Of a stretch of DNA of 64,000 bases, positions 9,081-18,380 are shown in pieces. A model generated the notes under the pieces. It ran no database searches and had not been told where the DNA came from. It worked only from the letters and a program-made list of their open reading frames with translations. How positions within the stretch are numbered: position 1 is the stretch's first letter; every line of letters starts with the position of its first letter. Source of the DNA: Hyphomicrobiales bacterium (lineage in GTDB: Bacteria > Pseudomonadota > Alphaproteobacteria > Rhizobiales > Rhizobiaceae). Location: NCBI GenBank assembly GCA_900473805.1, contig UCMS01000008.1, forward strand, positions 248,001 to 312,000, written 5' to 3'. The position numbers and the translations under genes were made by a program.

Positions 9081-12000
9081 GTGCTCCCAGGCTGGATTAT
9101 CGTTGTCGCGGCGCTCGGCTATCTGCTGTTCCTGTTTGCCGTGGCAAGCTATGGCGACCGCAAGTCGAAGATCAACGGCGTGCCGCCGGGCGGCCGGCCC
9201 ATGGTCTATGCCTTGAGCCTTGCCGTCTACTGCACCTCCTGGACCTATTTCGGCGGCGTGGGCCTGGCAGCCGAGCGTGGCCTCGAATTCATGGCGATCT
9301 ATATCGGGCCGATCCTGATGTACACGCTCGGCATGCCGATCCTCCGGCGCATCGTCGAGCTGGCCAAAACCGAAAAGATCACGTCAGGCGCGGACTTCGT
9401 CGCGGCGCGTTACGGGAAAAACCCGATCGTCGGGCTCCTGGTCACCATCATCTATCTCGTCGGCATCATTCCCTATATTGCGCTTCAGCTGAAGGCGGTC
9501 TCCAGTTCCGTTGCAGCCGTCATGGACCCCTCGGCCTATGGTATTGGCACCGGCAATCTCTATTTCATCGACCTACCTCTGATCGTCGCTTTTCTGCTGG
9601 CTTGCTTCGCCGTCGTATTCGGGACCCGCCACACAGATGCCACCGAACACCAGGATGGCCTGATCCTCGCTATCGCCATGGAATCGGTCGTCAAGCTCGT
9701 CGCGTTCTGGACGCTCGGCATCTTCGTCGTCTTCACGCTTTACGACGGGCCGGCAGACCTTTGGCAGAAGGCGACGGAAAGCCCTGCGGTGATGGCCGCG
9801 GTGGCGCATCAGACACCGGCAAGCCGGTGGATCCTGCTCATCCTGCTGTCGGCCTTCGCCATCATCATGCTGCCGCGCCAGTTCCACGTGACCGTCGTCG
9901 AGAACCGCACAGCCCGCGAACTGAAACTCGCCGGTATCCTGATGCCGATCTATCTGATTGCCATCAACATCTTCGTGCTGCCGGCCGCCATCGGCGGGGT
10001 GATGACCTTCGGGGGCGGTGGTGACGCCGACCTTTACGTGTTGTCGCTGCCGCTCGAAGCCGGGCACGGCCTTGTCACGCTGATCACCTTCATCGGCGGC
10101 TTTTCGGCGGCTACCGCCATGGTCATCGTTGCGTCCGTCGCGCTGGCGATCATGATCTCAAACGACATGGTTCTGCCGATTTTCCTGAGGCAGCGGCTGC
10201 TGGGGCGGCCGAGCCAGCGGGAGGATTTTGCCAAGACACTGCTGCATATCCGACGCACCGCAATCTTCGGCGTGCTGGCGCTCGGCTATGTGTATTTCCG
10301 CTCCGCCGACAACACGACGGGGCTTGCGAAGATCGGCCTCCTCTCGTTTGCGGCCATTGCGCAAATCGCACCTGCCATGTTCGGCGGGCTGATCTGGAGG
10401 CGAGCCAATGCGCGCGGCGCCATTGCCGGGCTCACCTCGGGTTTCCTCGTCTGGGCCTATCTGCTGTTCCTACCGAGCCTTGGCGCCGACGATCACTCCT
10501 GGATCGCGTCCAGCGTGCTCGGCTTCCTGCTGCCCGGCCTCTCGATGTTCGAGCCGCAATATGCCGACGCGCTGGTGAACGCGACGATCTTCAGTCTGCT
10601 GATTAATACGCTCGCCTTCATCGTCGGCTCGCTCAGCCGCAATCCGCGACCGGTCGAACGCATCCAGTCGGCGATTTTCATCAAGCGGCAGCCACGCTCC
10701 AATTTTGCCATCCGGGGCTGGAAAACGAGTGTCGCGGTCGGCGACCTCAAGACGGCCATCGCCCGTTATCTCGGCAATGAGCGCATGGAGCGTTCTTTCC
10801 GCTCTTACGAACAGGCGGCCGGCCGCAAGCTCGCGGATGACAGCCCGGCCGACATGGCCTTCATCCACTTCTCCGAACAGTTGCTCGGCAGCGCGATCGG
10901 CTCGTCCTCCGCACGGCTTGTGCTGTCGCTGATCCTGCAAAAGGCCGAAGACCCGTCGGCCGACACCGTCTGGCTGCTCGACCAGGCCTCCGAGGCGCTA
11001 CAGTACAATCAGGACATGCTGCAGACGGCACTGGCCCAGATGGAACAGGGCATCGCGGTCTTCGACGCCTCGGACCGTCTCACCATCTGGAACCGGCGTT
11101 TCCGCAGCCTTCTCGATCTGCCGGAGCATGTGGGGCAGGTCGGGTTCCCGCTCGCCGACATGATCGCCATCCTCGCACAGCGCGGTGACGTCGCCGCATC
11201 CGATGTGGCCGCCGTCATCCATGGCTTCCACCAATTCGATCACCCCTTCCAGATGGTGCTTGGTGGCGGGCAAAGGATCATCGAAGTCCGTTGCAATCTG
11301 ATGCCGGACAAGGGTCTGGTCGCAACCTTCAGCGACATTACCGCCCGGGTCGAGGCCGATCAGGCGCTCAAACAGGCAAACGAGACGCTGGAACAGCGCG
11401 TCAGCGAGCGCACCGCAGAACTCACCCGCGTCAACCATGCGCTCGCCGAAGCCCGCGCGGCGGCCGACGAGGCGAACATCGGCAAGACCCGCTTTTTCGC
11501 AGCGGCGGGCCACGACATCCTGCAGCCGTTGAATGCCGCACGGCTTTATTCTTCCTCGCTTGTCGAACGTCTCGGGGATTCGGAAAACAGCGCGCTGGTC
11601 GAAAACATCGATTCCGCGCTGGAATCGGTCGAAAGCATTCTCGGTGCCGTGCTCGACATATCGCGGCTCGATACGGGGGCGATGAAACCGCGTTTCTCCA
11701 CGGTTCCCCTTGCCGGGTTGCTGCAGAAGATCGAGACCGATTTTGCGCCGATGGCCCGCGAGAAAAATTTGAAACTGGTGGTGATGCCCACCCGGTTTTC
11801 CGTCCGCTCGGACCCGACGCTGCTGCGCCGCCTGATCCAAAACCTTGTCTCGAACGCGATCAAGTATACGCCTTCCGGCCGGATCGTCGTCGGCGCCCGG
11901 CGTCGCGGCGACAAGGTCGTGATCCAGGTCACCGATTCCGGCATCGGCATTCCGTCGTCGAAATTCCGCACCGTGTTCAAGGAATTCGCCAGGCTGGAAG

Positions 12001-12587
12001 AGGGGATGCGCACCGCTTCCGGACTTGGCCTCGGGCTTTCGATCGTAGACCGCATCGCGCGTGTCCTGCACCATCCGGTCGAACTGGCTTCGAAGCCCGG
12101 CAGAGGCACGACGTTCAAGGTGGTCATGCCGATCGACGTTGCCAAGCCGGCTTCCGACGGCGTCGTCAAGCTTGCGAGCGACAGTCGCGCGACACCGTCG
12201 CTCATCGGCTTCCGCGTGCTGTGCATTGACAACGAGCCGAAGATTCTGGAGGGCATGCAGTTGCTGATCTCGGGCTGGGGCTGCGACGTCTCATGCGCAG
12301 GATCGATTGCCGACATGGATGCGACTCTGGAAGGTGCGGCCGCACCCGACCTCGTGATTGCCGACTACCATCTTGGCGACGGCAGCGGCATTGGCGCAAT
12401 TCTCCGGCTGCGTGCATTGACCAAAACAGAACTCCCCGCCCTGCTGATCACCGCCGATCGTTCGGCAGAGGTGCGCGCAGAGGCAGAGCGTCACGCAATC
12501 ACATTGCAGCACAAGCCGGTACGTCCGGCGGCGTTGAGAGCCTTCCTGACACAGATTTCCTCGCAGCGTCGCGTCGCAGCGGAGTAG
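9081..12587 (+). CDS. Hybrid sensor histidine kinase with sodium/solute-symporter sensor domain
   Basis: This 1168-residue protein joins a transporter to a complete phosphorelay. Residues 1 to about 500 form a 12-13 segment sodium:solute symporter (SSS/SLC5) domain, as in CbrA-type kinases. A linker and a PAS domain (about 650-765, with GIAVFDASDRLTIWNRRF) follow, then a coiled coil (LEQRVSERTAELTRVNHAL). HisKA has FFAAAGHDILQPL (phosphoacceptor His near 810), HATPase_c has NLVSNAIKYTPSG and DSGIGIP, and the C-terminal receiver has Asp in VIADYHLGD near 1094. Translation starts at GTG, preceded by GAGGAGG. It probably couples solute uptake or binding to signalling. No response regulator is adjacent. 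Confidence 0.93.
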   Translation: MLPGWIIVVAALGYLLFLFAVASYGDRKSKINGVPPGGRPMVYALSLAVYCTSWTYFGGVGLAAERGLEFMAIYIGPILMYTLGMPILRRIVELAKTEKITSGADFVAARYGKNPIVGLLVTIIYLVGIIPYIALQLKAVSSSVAAVMDPSAYGIGTGNLYFIDLPLIVAFLLACFAVVFGTRHTDATEHQDGLILAIAMESVVKLVAFWTLGIFVVFTLYDGPADLWQKATESPAVMAAVAHQTPASRWILLILLSAFAIIMLPRQFHVTVVENRTARELKLAGILMPIYLIAINIFVLPAAIGGVMTFGGGGDADLYVLSLPLEAGHGLVTLITFIGGFSAATAMVIVASVALAIMISNDMVLPIFLRQRLLGRPSQREDFAKTLLHIRRTAIFGVLALGYVYFRSADNTTGLAKIGLLSFAAIAQIAPAMFGGLIWRRANARGAIAGLTSGFLVWAYLLFLPSLGADDHSWIASSVLGFLLPGLSMFEPQYADALVNATIFSLLINTLAFIVGSLSRNPRPVERIQSAIFIKRQPRSNFAIRGWKTSVAVGDLKTAIARYLGNERMERSFRSYEQAAGRKLADDSPADMAFIHFSEQLLGSAIGSSSARLVLSLILQKAEDPSADTVWLLDQASEALQYNQDMLQTALAQMEQGIAVFDASDRLTIWNRRFRSLLDLPEHVGQVGFPLADMIAILAQRGDVAASDVAAVIHGFHQFDHPFQMVLGGGQRIIEVRCNLMPDKGLVATFSDITARVEADQALKQANETLEQRVSERTAELTRVNHALAEARAAADEANIGKTRFFAAAGHDILQPLNAARLYSSSLVERLGDSENSALVENIDSALESVESILGAVLDISRLDTGAMKPRFSTVPLAGLLQKIETDFAPMAREKNLKLVVMPTRFSVRSDPTLLRRLIQNLVSNAIKYTPSGRIVVGARRRGDKVVIQVTDSGIGIPSSKFRTVFKEFARLEEGMRTASGLGLGLSIVDRIARVLHHPVELASKPGRGTTFKVVMPIDVAKPASDGVVKLASDSRATPSLIGFRVLCIDNEPKILEGMQLLISGWGCDVSCAGSIADMDATLEGAAAPDLVIADYHLGDGSGIGAILRLRALTKTELPALLITADRSAEVRAEAERHAITLQHKPVRPAALRAFLTQISSQRRVAAE

Positions 12588-12596
12588 AGGGGAAGT

Positions 12597-14093
12597 TCAC
12601 CAGCTCTTCAGCGCACGCAGTGTCGGGGTCTTCTTGAACAGATGTCCGTCCATGCGTGCGAGCAGACGGTCGAGCAGCGAGACCGCCTCAACGATCGCCG
12701 GCCCCTTGTTGAGCATCACGCATTCGGCGCGGGCTGCCATGGCCGCATCGGTCATCTCGCCGCGGGTCGGAATGCCCTCCTTGACCATGTCCTCCAGGAC
12801 CTGCGTTGCCCAGATGCAGGGAACGGAGGCCGCCTCGCACAACCAGAGGATTTCCTCCTGCATCTCGGCCAGCCGCTCAAAGCCGATTTCGGCGGCGAGA
12901 TCGCCACGGGCGATCATGACGCCGAAGGGGCCCCGTCGACGCGCACGGGCGATCAGGCCGGGCAGATTGGCCAGTGCCAGCGGTTGTTCGATCTTGGCGA
13001 TCAGGCCCAACTGTCGAGCGCCCTGGCCGCGTCGGGCGAGAACGGCATCGAGAAGGTCGATATCCTCGGGCCGGCTGACGAAGGAGTAACCGATGAGGTC
13101 GGCGCATTCGATGACCGTTTCGAGATCGGTCTCGTCCTTGGCGGTGAGCGGTGAGAGGCCCAGTGCCGTGTCCGGCAGATTGACGCCCTTTTCCGGTTTC
13201 AGCTTGGTTCCGCCTGCCTTCGTTCGCTTCACGACGACCACAGCCTCACCATCCCCTACGCTTTCGACAACGGCCTCCAGCTTGCCGTCATCGTAACGCA
13301 GCCGGTCTCCTGCTGTCAGGCGCGTCACCATTTCGGGCAGGGAGACGGTGGCGGAGAAGCGGACCGCGTCGTCGAGACGAGGTTCACCGTCCGCGACAAG
13401 GCGCAGCCGGTCGCCGGCCTGCAGGCGGGCCTTCTTCTCAGCGGTTGCCACAGCTTCGGTTCGGATCTTCGGGCCGGCCACATCCATCAACACCTTAATG
13501 TCACGCCCGACCACCTTCCCGGCCTGACGCACGTAAGCGGTCATGGCGCGCCATACTTCCGGGCCATCGTGCGCGCAGTTGATGCGCGCGACATCCATGC
13601 CGGCGCGGGCGAGGTCGAGGGTCATGTCGGGACCATCTGCTGCCATTCCCGGCAGCGTGACCATAATGCGGGTACGGCGGTCTAATCCTCTGTCGCCGAG
13701 TAGCGCGCCGGTGGCTTCGTCCAGGCGGGCTTCGCCTGCGAAGAATGAGGCTTCGTCGGTGGCCGGCGGAGGTACATCGGCCCGTCCGCCTGCGAGCGCA
13801 GACAGCGCGTTTAGCACGGCATCTGTAGTGGGCAGGACCCGGCTTTCCAGCCGACCCATAGAGGAGAGGCCAAGCGCCATCAAGCGGCGCTGGAGGGGGC
13901 GGATGTCGTGGTGGCGTAGGGCGAGATAATGGCAGAGGTTGTCGATGGCCGGGTCGTCCTGGGCGCCCCCTTCGCCGCTGATCCGTGTTTTCCGTTCGGC
14001 GGCATCCGTCAGGATCTGCGCCCGAAGCCCAAGAAGCTCTTCGTGGGCTGCAGCGGCGCGCATGGCGGGGGTGTTGGCGGCGGTGATGTTCAT
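12597..14093 (-). CDS. Atypical pyruvate kinase without C-terminal regulatory domain
   Basis: This 498-residue protein has an N-terminal helical extension of about 130 residues followed by pyruvate kinase barrel motifs: ARINCAHDG (replacing RLNFSHG), DVAGPKIRTEA, LTAKDETDLE, IGYSFVSRPED, GLIAKIEQPLALANL with the catalytic Lys, ARGDLAAEIGFERL, and CIWATQVLEDMVKEGIPTRGEMTDAA. The usual MLSGETA is replaced by MLNKGPA, and the C-terminal allosteric domain is absent. It may convert PEP to pyruvate, or have diverged in substrate. The ATG at 14093 is chosen because the longer frame runs through the divergent metallophosphatase gene. Confidence 0.85.
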   Translation of the reverse strand: MNITAANTPAMRAAAAHEELLGLRAQILTDAAERKTRISGEGGAQDDPAIDNLCHYLALRHHDIRPLQRRLMALGLSSMGRLESRVLPTTDAVLNALSALAGGRADVPPPATDEASFFAGEARLDEATGALLGDRGLDRRTRIMVTLPGMAADGPDMTLDLARAGMDVARINCAHDGPEVWRAMTAYVRQAGKVVGRDIKVLMDVAGPKIRTEAVATAEKKARLQAGDRLRLVADGEPRLDDAVRFSATVSLPEMVTRLTAGDRLRYDDGKLEAVVESVGDGEAVVVVKRTKAGGTKLKPEKGVNLPDTALGLSPLTAKDETDLETVIECADLIGYSFVSRPEDIDLLDAVLARRGQGARQLGLIAKIEQPLALANLPGLIARARRRGPFGVMIARGDLAAEIGFERLAEMQEEILWLCEAASVPCIWATQVLEDMVKEGIPTRGEMTDAAMAARAECVMLNKGPAIVEAVSLLDRLLARMDGHLFKKTPTLRALKSW

Positions 14094-14252
14094 TGTCTTG
14101 CCTTGTTCCGGCTGATGCTGCCGACAGGCTACACCGGGGATCTTGACGTTCACGTGACACACGTCAAGCCTTCGTCTTCCGGCGAATAGCGGTGCGCGAC
14201 AAAGCACTCTATGGTGCCACCAACCGACGCGGCAGGGAGGGCTGACGAAGGC

Positions 14253-14993
14253 ATGAAGATCGCAATTTTGTCCGATATCCATGGCAACCGGCAGGCCTTC
14301 GAGGCCGTGCTCGCGGATGCGCGCGCGCGCGGTGCAGAGCGCTTCGTCATCCTCGGCGACATCGTGGGCTACGGCGGCGACCCGAAATGGTGCGTCGAAA
14401 CATGCGTGGATATGGTCAGCCGTGGCGCTGTCGTGGTGCGGGGCAATCATGATCAGGCGATCAGCGATCCTTCCTATGCCATGAACGCGTCCGCCGGTAT
14501 CGCGATCGACTGGACCCGGATGGCGCTGGAACCACGGCATCGGGAGTTTCTCGCCCGGCTTCCGGTTTCCGCCACCGACGAGGACCGGCTCTATGTGCAT
14601 GCGGAGGGATCAGCACCGAGCCGCTTCACCTATGTCCATGACCGTGGCGATGCCGATGCGCATTTCCGGGGCTGCGATGCGCGGCTCAGCTTTTGCGGTC
14701 ATGTGCATGCGCCTGCCCTTTACGGCCTTGGTCTCGGCGGCAAGGTCACGACGTTTGTTCCGACCTCCGATATCGGCATTCCCGTCGGTCCCCCGCGACG
14801 CTGGCTGGCCGTCATCGGATCGGTCGGACAACCGCGTGATGGAAATCCGGCAGCGGCCTGGGCCCTTTACGACACGGATGCCTATGAGCTGTCCTTCCGC
14901 TGGACAGCCTATGACATAGACGGAGCCGCTTCCGCCATTCGCGCTGCCTCCCTGCCGGAAGGGCTCGCGCTCAGACTTTACAAGGGACGCTGA
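14253..14993 (+). CDS. Calcineurin-like metallophosphatase
   Basis: This 246-residue cytoplasmic phosphoesterase has all dinuclear metal-site motifs: SDIHGN near the start, LGDIVGYGGDP, VRGNHD and FCGHVHAP. The GDIVGYG form and the size fit the YfcE/MJ0936-like bacterial phosphodiesterase group; the substrate is unknown. The ATG at 14253 (MKIAILSDIHGN) is chosen because the first beta strand begins immediately after it. It is divergent from the pyruvate kinase and lies 38 bases upstream of a Ser/Thr kinase, suggesting one transcript of phosphatase, kinase and UspA. Confidence 0.85.
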   Translation: MKIAILSDIHGNRQAFEAVLADARARGAERFVILGDIVGYGGDPKWCVETCVDMVSRGAVVVRGNHDQAISDPSYAMNASAGIAIDWTRMALEPRHREFLARLPVSATDEDRLYVHAEGSAPSRFTYVHDRGDADAHFRGCDARLSFCGHVHAPALYGLGLGGKVTTFVPTSDIGIPVGPPRRWLAVIGSVGQPRDGNPAAAWALYDTDAYELSFRWTAYDIDGAASAIRAASLPEGLALRLYKGR

Positions 14994-15031
14994 GAAAGGG
15001 CGCCTCGACGGCGCGGGACAGAGGGGGCCGC

Positions 15032-15931
15032 ATGGCACGCACACGCATCGACGAAGGCGACGTCATCGACGGTTTCTCGCTCGGCAAGCCCGCCCATACC
15101 GGGGGCATGGCCAAGCTCTACGAAGTGACCCATCCCGATCACCCGGGTCCCCTTTTGATGAAGGTGCCGCGTATCGGCTCTGGCACAGATCCGGCCACCA
15201 TCGTCGGCTTCGAAATGGAACTCATGATCCTGCCGCGGATCAGCGGGCCGCATGTCCCACGCTTCGTGGCGCGCGGCGACTTTTCGCGGCAACCCTATAT
15301 CGTCGTCGAACGCCTGCCGGGCAAGTCGCTCTACCCACTCCTGGAACGGCTGCCCTGCTCCCAGCCGGAAGTCGTTGAGATTGCATCCAAGATTGCGACT
15401 GCGCTTGCCGACCTGCACCGGCAGAAGGTGGTGCATCTCGATATCAAGCCGTCCAACATCCTGTTTCGGGATACCGGCGAGGCCGTGCTCGTCGACTACG
15501 GCCTCGCCCGTCATCTCGAACTACCGGACCTGATGGACGAGGAGTTCCGCCTGCCCTATGGAACGGCGCCCTATATGGCACCGGAGCAGATCCTCGGCGT
15601 GCGCTCCGACTTCCGCTCGGATCTGTTCGCGCTCGGGGTTCTCATGTATTTCTTCTCGACCGGCCGGCGACCCTTCGGCGATCCGCAGCGGATGAACGGG
15701 CTGAAGAAGCGCCTCTGGTGGGACCCGCCGCCGCCACGCGAGCTCAATCCTATGGTCTCCAAGGCCTGCCAGGAGATCATCCTGCGCTGCCTGGAAGTGG
15801 ACCCTGCCCGCCGCTACCAATCCGCAGCGCAGCTCGCGTTGGACCTCGGCGATCTCTACAATGTCCAGCTCACTGCGCGGGCGGAAAAAACCAGCAGGGA
15901 TGGCTGGCGGAAGGTGGTCAAGCGGTGCTGA
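15032..15931 (+). CDS. Eukaryotic-type serine/threonine protein kinase
   Basis: This 299-residue soluble kinase consists of a single Hanks-type domain without a membrane segment or sensor module. A glycine-rich loop (HTGGMAKLYEV) is followed by the ATP lysine in LLMKVPR, the catalytic loop VVHLDIKPSNILF (HRD replaced by HLD), a metal-binding DYGLA in place of DFG, and GTAPYMAPEQILGVRSDFRSDLFALG with the APE and DxxxxG helices. All catalytic residues are conserved, so it should be active. Its last codons overlap the start of the UspA gene, implying translational coupling and perhaps a functional pair. Confidence 0.9.
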   Translation: MARTRIDEGDVIDGFSLGKPAHTGGMAKLYEVTHPDHPGPLLMKVPRIGSGTDPATIVGFEMELMILPRISGPHVPRFVARGDFSRQPYIVVERLPGKSLYPLLERLPCSQPEVVEIASKIATALADLHRQKVVHLDIKPSNILFRDTGEAVLVDYGLARHLELPDLMDEEFRLPYGTAPYMAPEQILGVRSDFRSDLFALGVLMYFFSTGRRPFGDPQRMNGLKKRLWWDPPPPRELNPMVSKACQEIILRCLEVDPARRYQSAAQLALDLGDLYNVQLTARAEKTSRDGWRKVVKRC

Positions 15932-16491
15932 ACCCCGACCCGATCGAACTGATCAAACCCAAGGGGGCGGCAGCGATCCTCGCATCCGCACCGATCGTGA
16001 TGGTGGCGATCGATCTGAACGCGGCCAGCCAGGAACTGGCGGAAGCCTTACGGGAGACGGCCAAGCGCATCATCCGCAACACGCCGCATGCCCGCATCGC
16101 CTGCGTCAACGTGCTGAAGATAGCGCGTATCGCGCTCGACGACGATCTGGACGCCGAGGGCAACAGCAAACATGTGATGCGGCTTGCCGCGCTCAAGCAT
16201 TGGGCCGCGCCGCTCGGGGCCGACGAAGCGGATATCACCTATCACGTTCTGGAAGCCGTCTCCCCGGCCCAGGCGATCCTGACCTTTGCGCGTGACAACA
16301 ATGTCGATCATGTGGTGATGGGGGCCAGAGCCAATTCGACGCTGCGCTCGTTGATGGGCAGTGTTTCCGGCGAGGTGGCGGCATCCGCACCCTGCTCCGT
16401 CACGGTGGTCAGGGTGCGAGGTGCGACGTCGCTGAAGCCGGTCTACGGATCGGGTGACGACAACGAGGCCGAGACGGTCGGTCACGCCTGA
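15925..16491 (+). CDS. Universal stress protein (UspA family)
   Basis: This 188-residue protein has one Usp domain. Beta1 is PIVMVAIDLNAAS, and a C-terminal ATP-binding pattern appears as VMGARANSTLRSLMGSVS, then SAPCSVTVVRV. A short N-terminal tail (NPDPIELIKPKGA) precedes it. The start is a GTG overlapping the kinase stop in GTGCTGA, which is why this internal start is chosen over longer in-frame codons inside the kinase gene. Usp proteins of this type often bind ATP. The coupling suggests the kinase may phosphorylate it, but that is inference. Confidence 0.87.
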   Translation: MLNPDPIELIKPKGAAAILASAPIVMVAIDLNAASQELAEALRETAKRIIRNTPHARIACVNVLKIARIALDDDLDAEGNSKHVMRLAALKHWAAPLGADEADITYHVLEAVSPAQAILTFARDNNVDHVVMGARANSTLRSLMGSVSGEVAASAPCSVTVVRVRGATSLKPVYGSGDDNEAETVGHA

Positions 16492-16506
16492 ACCGGCCAT
16501 GCCAGA

Positions 16507-18222
16507 TCAAAGCCGAAGAGACCAGACGGTTGCGTTGTTGACCACTCCCTGTTCGGCGATCAGCCTGACAGAACGGATCGGCTCGAACCCCGCGATGCGT
16601 TTGGTTCCCGCGATCCGCCCGCCATCGGCGAAGACTTCCAGCGACCCGTAGTCGAGAAAGACCCTCACGCGGCGGATACAGGCGGCCTTGGCAAGATATC
16701 GCGGGCCGGGAGGCTCTTCTGCCCGGTCGAGATAGGCATGCAGGATCTCCAGCCCCTCTTCATGCTGGGCAAGCGCAAGGCGAATTTCCGGGTGATCGAA
16801 TTCCAGCCGAAAAGCGCCTGCGGCCTCTGTCAGCTCGAACGTGATTTCTGCGGCACCATTCGGCAGCGTGACCACCTGCCCGGCAGCGAGCCGGGTGCGA
16901 TCCAGCATCCGCGTCCGCAGGCTTTCGGCAGCACCGATCGGCGGGGTCAGAAGTGTGTCCCCCTCCAGAACAAGGGTGCGCGGCAGCGTCATGGCCGAGG
17001 GAAAATCGACGGTCGGCCCCGTGTCCGCCCAATTGCCGAGCCAGCCTATCCCGACAGGCGTGTTGCCGTCGACGAAAGCCTGGAAGGCGTAGTTGTCGGT
17101 GCCAAAATCCAGCTCGCGGCCGAAGGCCTTGGCAAAGCTCTTGCCATCGAACCAGCCGATATCGATCATCGTGAGGTTCCGGCGGCCGGTTTCCTTGTCC
17201 TCGCCATTCATCAGGCCATAGATCAAGGCCCAGCGCGTGGCTGGATCCCGGTGATCGCCATCGATGGGCAGCAGGCAGGGGCATTCCAGCGCAGAGGTTT
17301 CGAAGCGGGTCTCGGTGTAGAGTTTGCCCAGGTAGGTCCAGCCGCCGGCAGCGGTGTTGTCTTGTGTCTCATACAGCAACACAACTCCGCCCTCGGCGCT
17401 CTGGCTGCCGAGCAGCATCTTCCAGAGTCCATCGGGACCCTTGAACACATAAGGATCGCGGAAGTCGAAGGTGAGGCCTTCGCCATCCGGTCTGCGGGGC
17501 AGCAGGACCTCAGCTGCACCGGCACTAAAGAGATCCGTCGATGTGGCCGTGAGCTGGATTTCCTGTTCGGGGATGCGGTCCGCGATCTTTTCCGTAAAGA
17601 AGACCCGGATGCCCGGTCCATCGGTCCGTGCGATCGCCGATCCCGAGAAAGCGCCACCGCGCTTGTCGGGCCTCACGGTGAGTTCTTCCGAGGGAAACAG
17701 GAAGACCGGCAGATGACGCCAACGCAGATAATCCGCCGAGACGGCATGGCCCCAATGCATGTTGTTCCATATCCGGCCATGCGAATAGTGCTGATAAAAG
17801 AGATGCGGGCGTCCGCCAAAGCGGCCAAAGCCGTTGGGATCGTTCATCCAGCCGAAGGGCGGGCGGAAGTGATAGCCATCGGGAAGATCCGGCGGCTCGT
17901 TGGCGGGATTGGTGTGGATCACCGTGATGCCGGTTTCCAGCACATCCGACGGCGTGAACCAGTAAGCGACCGAGAGGGACGTGACCGCCGTGTCGTAGGC
18001 GAGCGTCACCGTGCCGCCGCCGAAAACGTGATAGATGCGGAAGGAATTTTCCTCGGCATTGACCGCCTGAACTTCACCGAACTTGCCGTTGACGCTGTAA
18101 AGAGAGACCGACCCAGGTTCATTCGGTGTGACCGCCTTCAGCCATAGATGCAACACGGCATTCACGGGAAGGTCGACCTCGATCGCCCTGTGATCCTCGG
18201 GTATGGCGGTCGTCGTCTTCAT
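16507..18222 (-). CDS. Glycoside hydrolase family 32 protein (levanase/invertase type)
   Basis: This 571-residue enzyme hydrolyses beta-fructosides such as sucrose or levan. An N-terminal beta-rich domain (about 1-130) precedes the five-bladed catalytic domain with nucleophile motif GWMNDPNG, the transition-state motif in DFRDPYVF and the acid/base glutamate in SALECPCLL. A C-terminal beta-sandwich ends with VFLDYGSLEVFADGG. There is no signal peptide, so it acts in the cytoplasm. The ATG at 18222 is chosen because AAGGGAG lies 6 bases before it. No sugar transporter or regulator is adjacent. Confidence 0.9.
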   Translation of the reverse strand: MKTTTAIPEDHRAIEVDLPVNAVLHLWLKAVTPNEPGSVSLYSVNGKFGEVQAVNAEENSFRIYHVFGGGTVTLAYDTAVTSLSVAYWFTPSDVLETGITVIHTNPANEPPDLPDGYHFRPPFGWMNDPNGFGRFGGRPHLFYQHYSHGRIWNNMHWGHAVSADYLRWRHLPVFLFPSEELTVRPDKRGGAFSGSAIARTDGPGIRVFFTEKIADRIPEQEIQLTATSTDLFSAGAAEVLLPRRPDGEGLTFDFRDPYVFKGPDGLWKMLLGSQSAEGGVVLLYETQDNTAAGGWTYLGKLYTETRFETSALECPCLLPIDGDHRDPATRWALIYGLMNGEDKETGRRNLTMIDIGWFDGKSFAKAFGRELDFGTDNYAFQAFVDGNTPVGIGWLGNWADTGPTVDFPSAMTLPRTLVLEGDTLLTPPIGAAESLRTRMLDRTRLAAGQVVTLPNGAAEITFELTEAAGAFRLEFDHPEIRLALAQHEEGLEILHAYLDRAEEPPGPRYLAKAACIRRVRVFLDYGSLEVFADGGRIAGTKRIAGFEPIRSVRLIAEQGVVNNATVWSLRL

Positions 18223-18380
18223 CGGCATCTCCCTTTCTGGCTGTTGTCCCGCGCTCAACGGGAGCATGCGCGGGCCTGTTCCATACCTCGATGTCACATA
18301 GGCTTCAGAAAACCTTCACGGCGGTTTCACGCGACGCGCCTATTGCGGCGGGAACGACACTGAAGATCGGAGTCCTGCTC

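Noticed and set aside
14094..14600. Longer start for the pyruvate kinase frame (667 residues)
   Set aside because: The extra 169 residues are antisense to the metallophosphatase, whose motifs are unmistakable, and show no domain.
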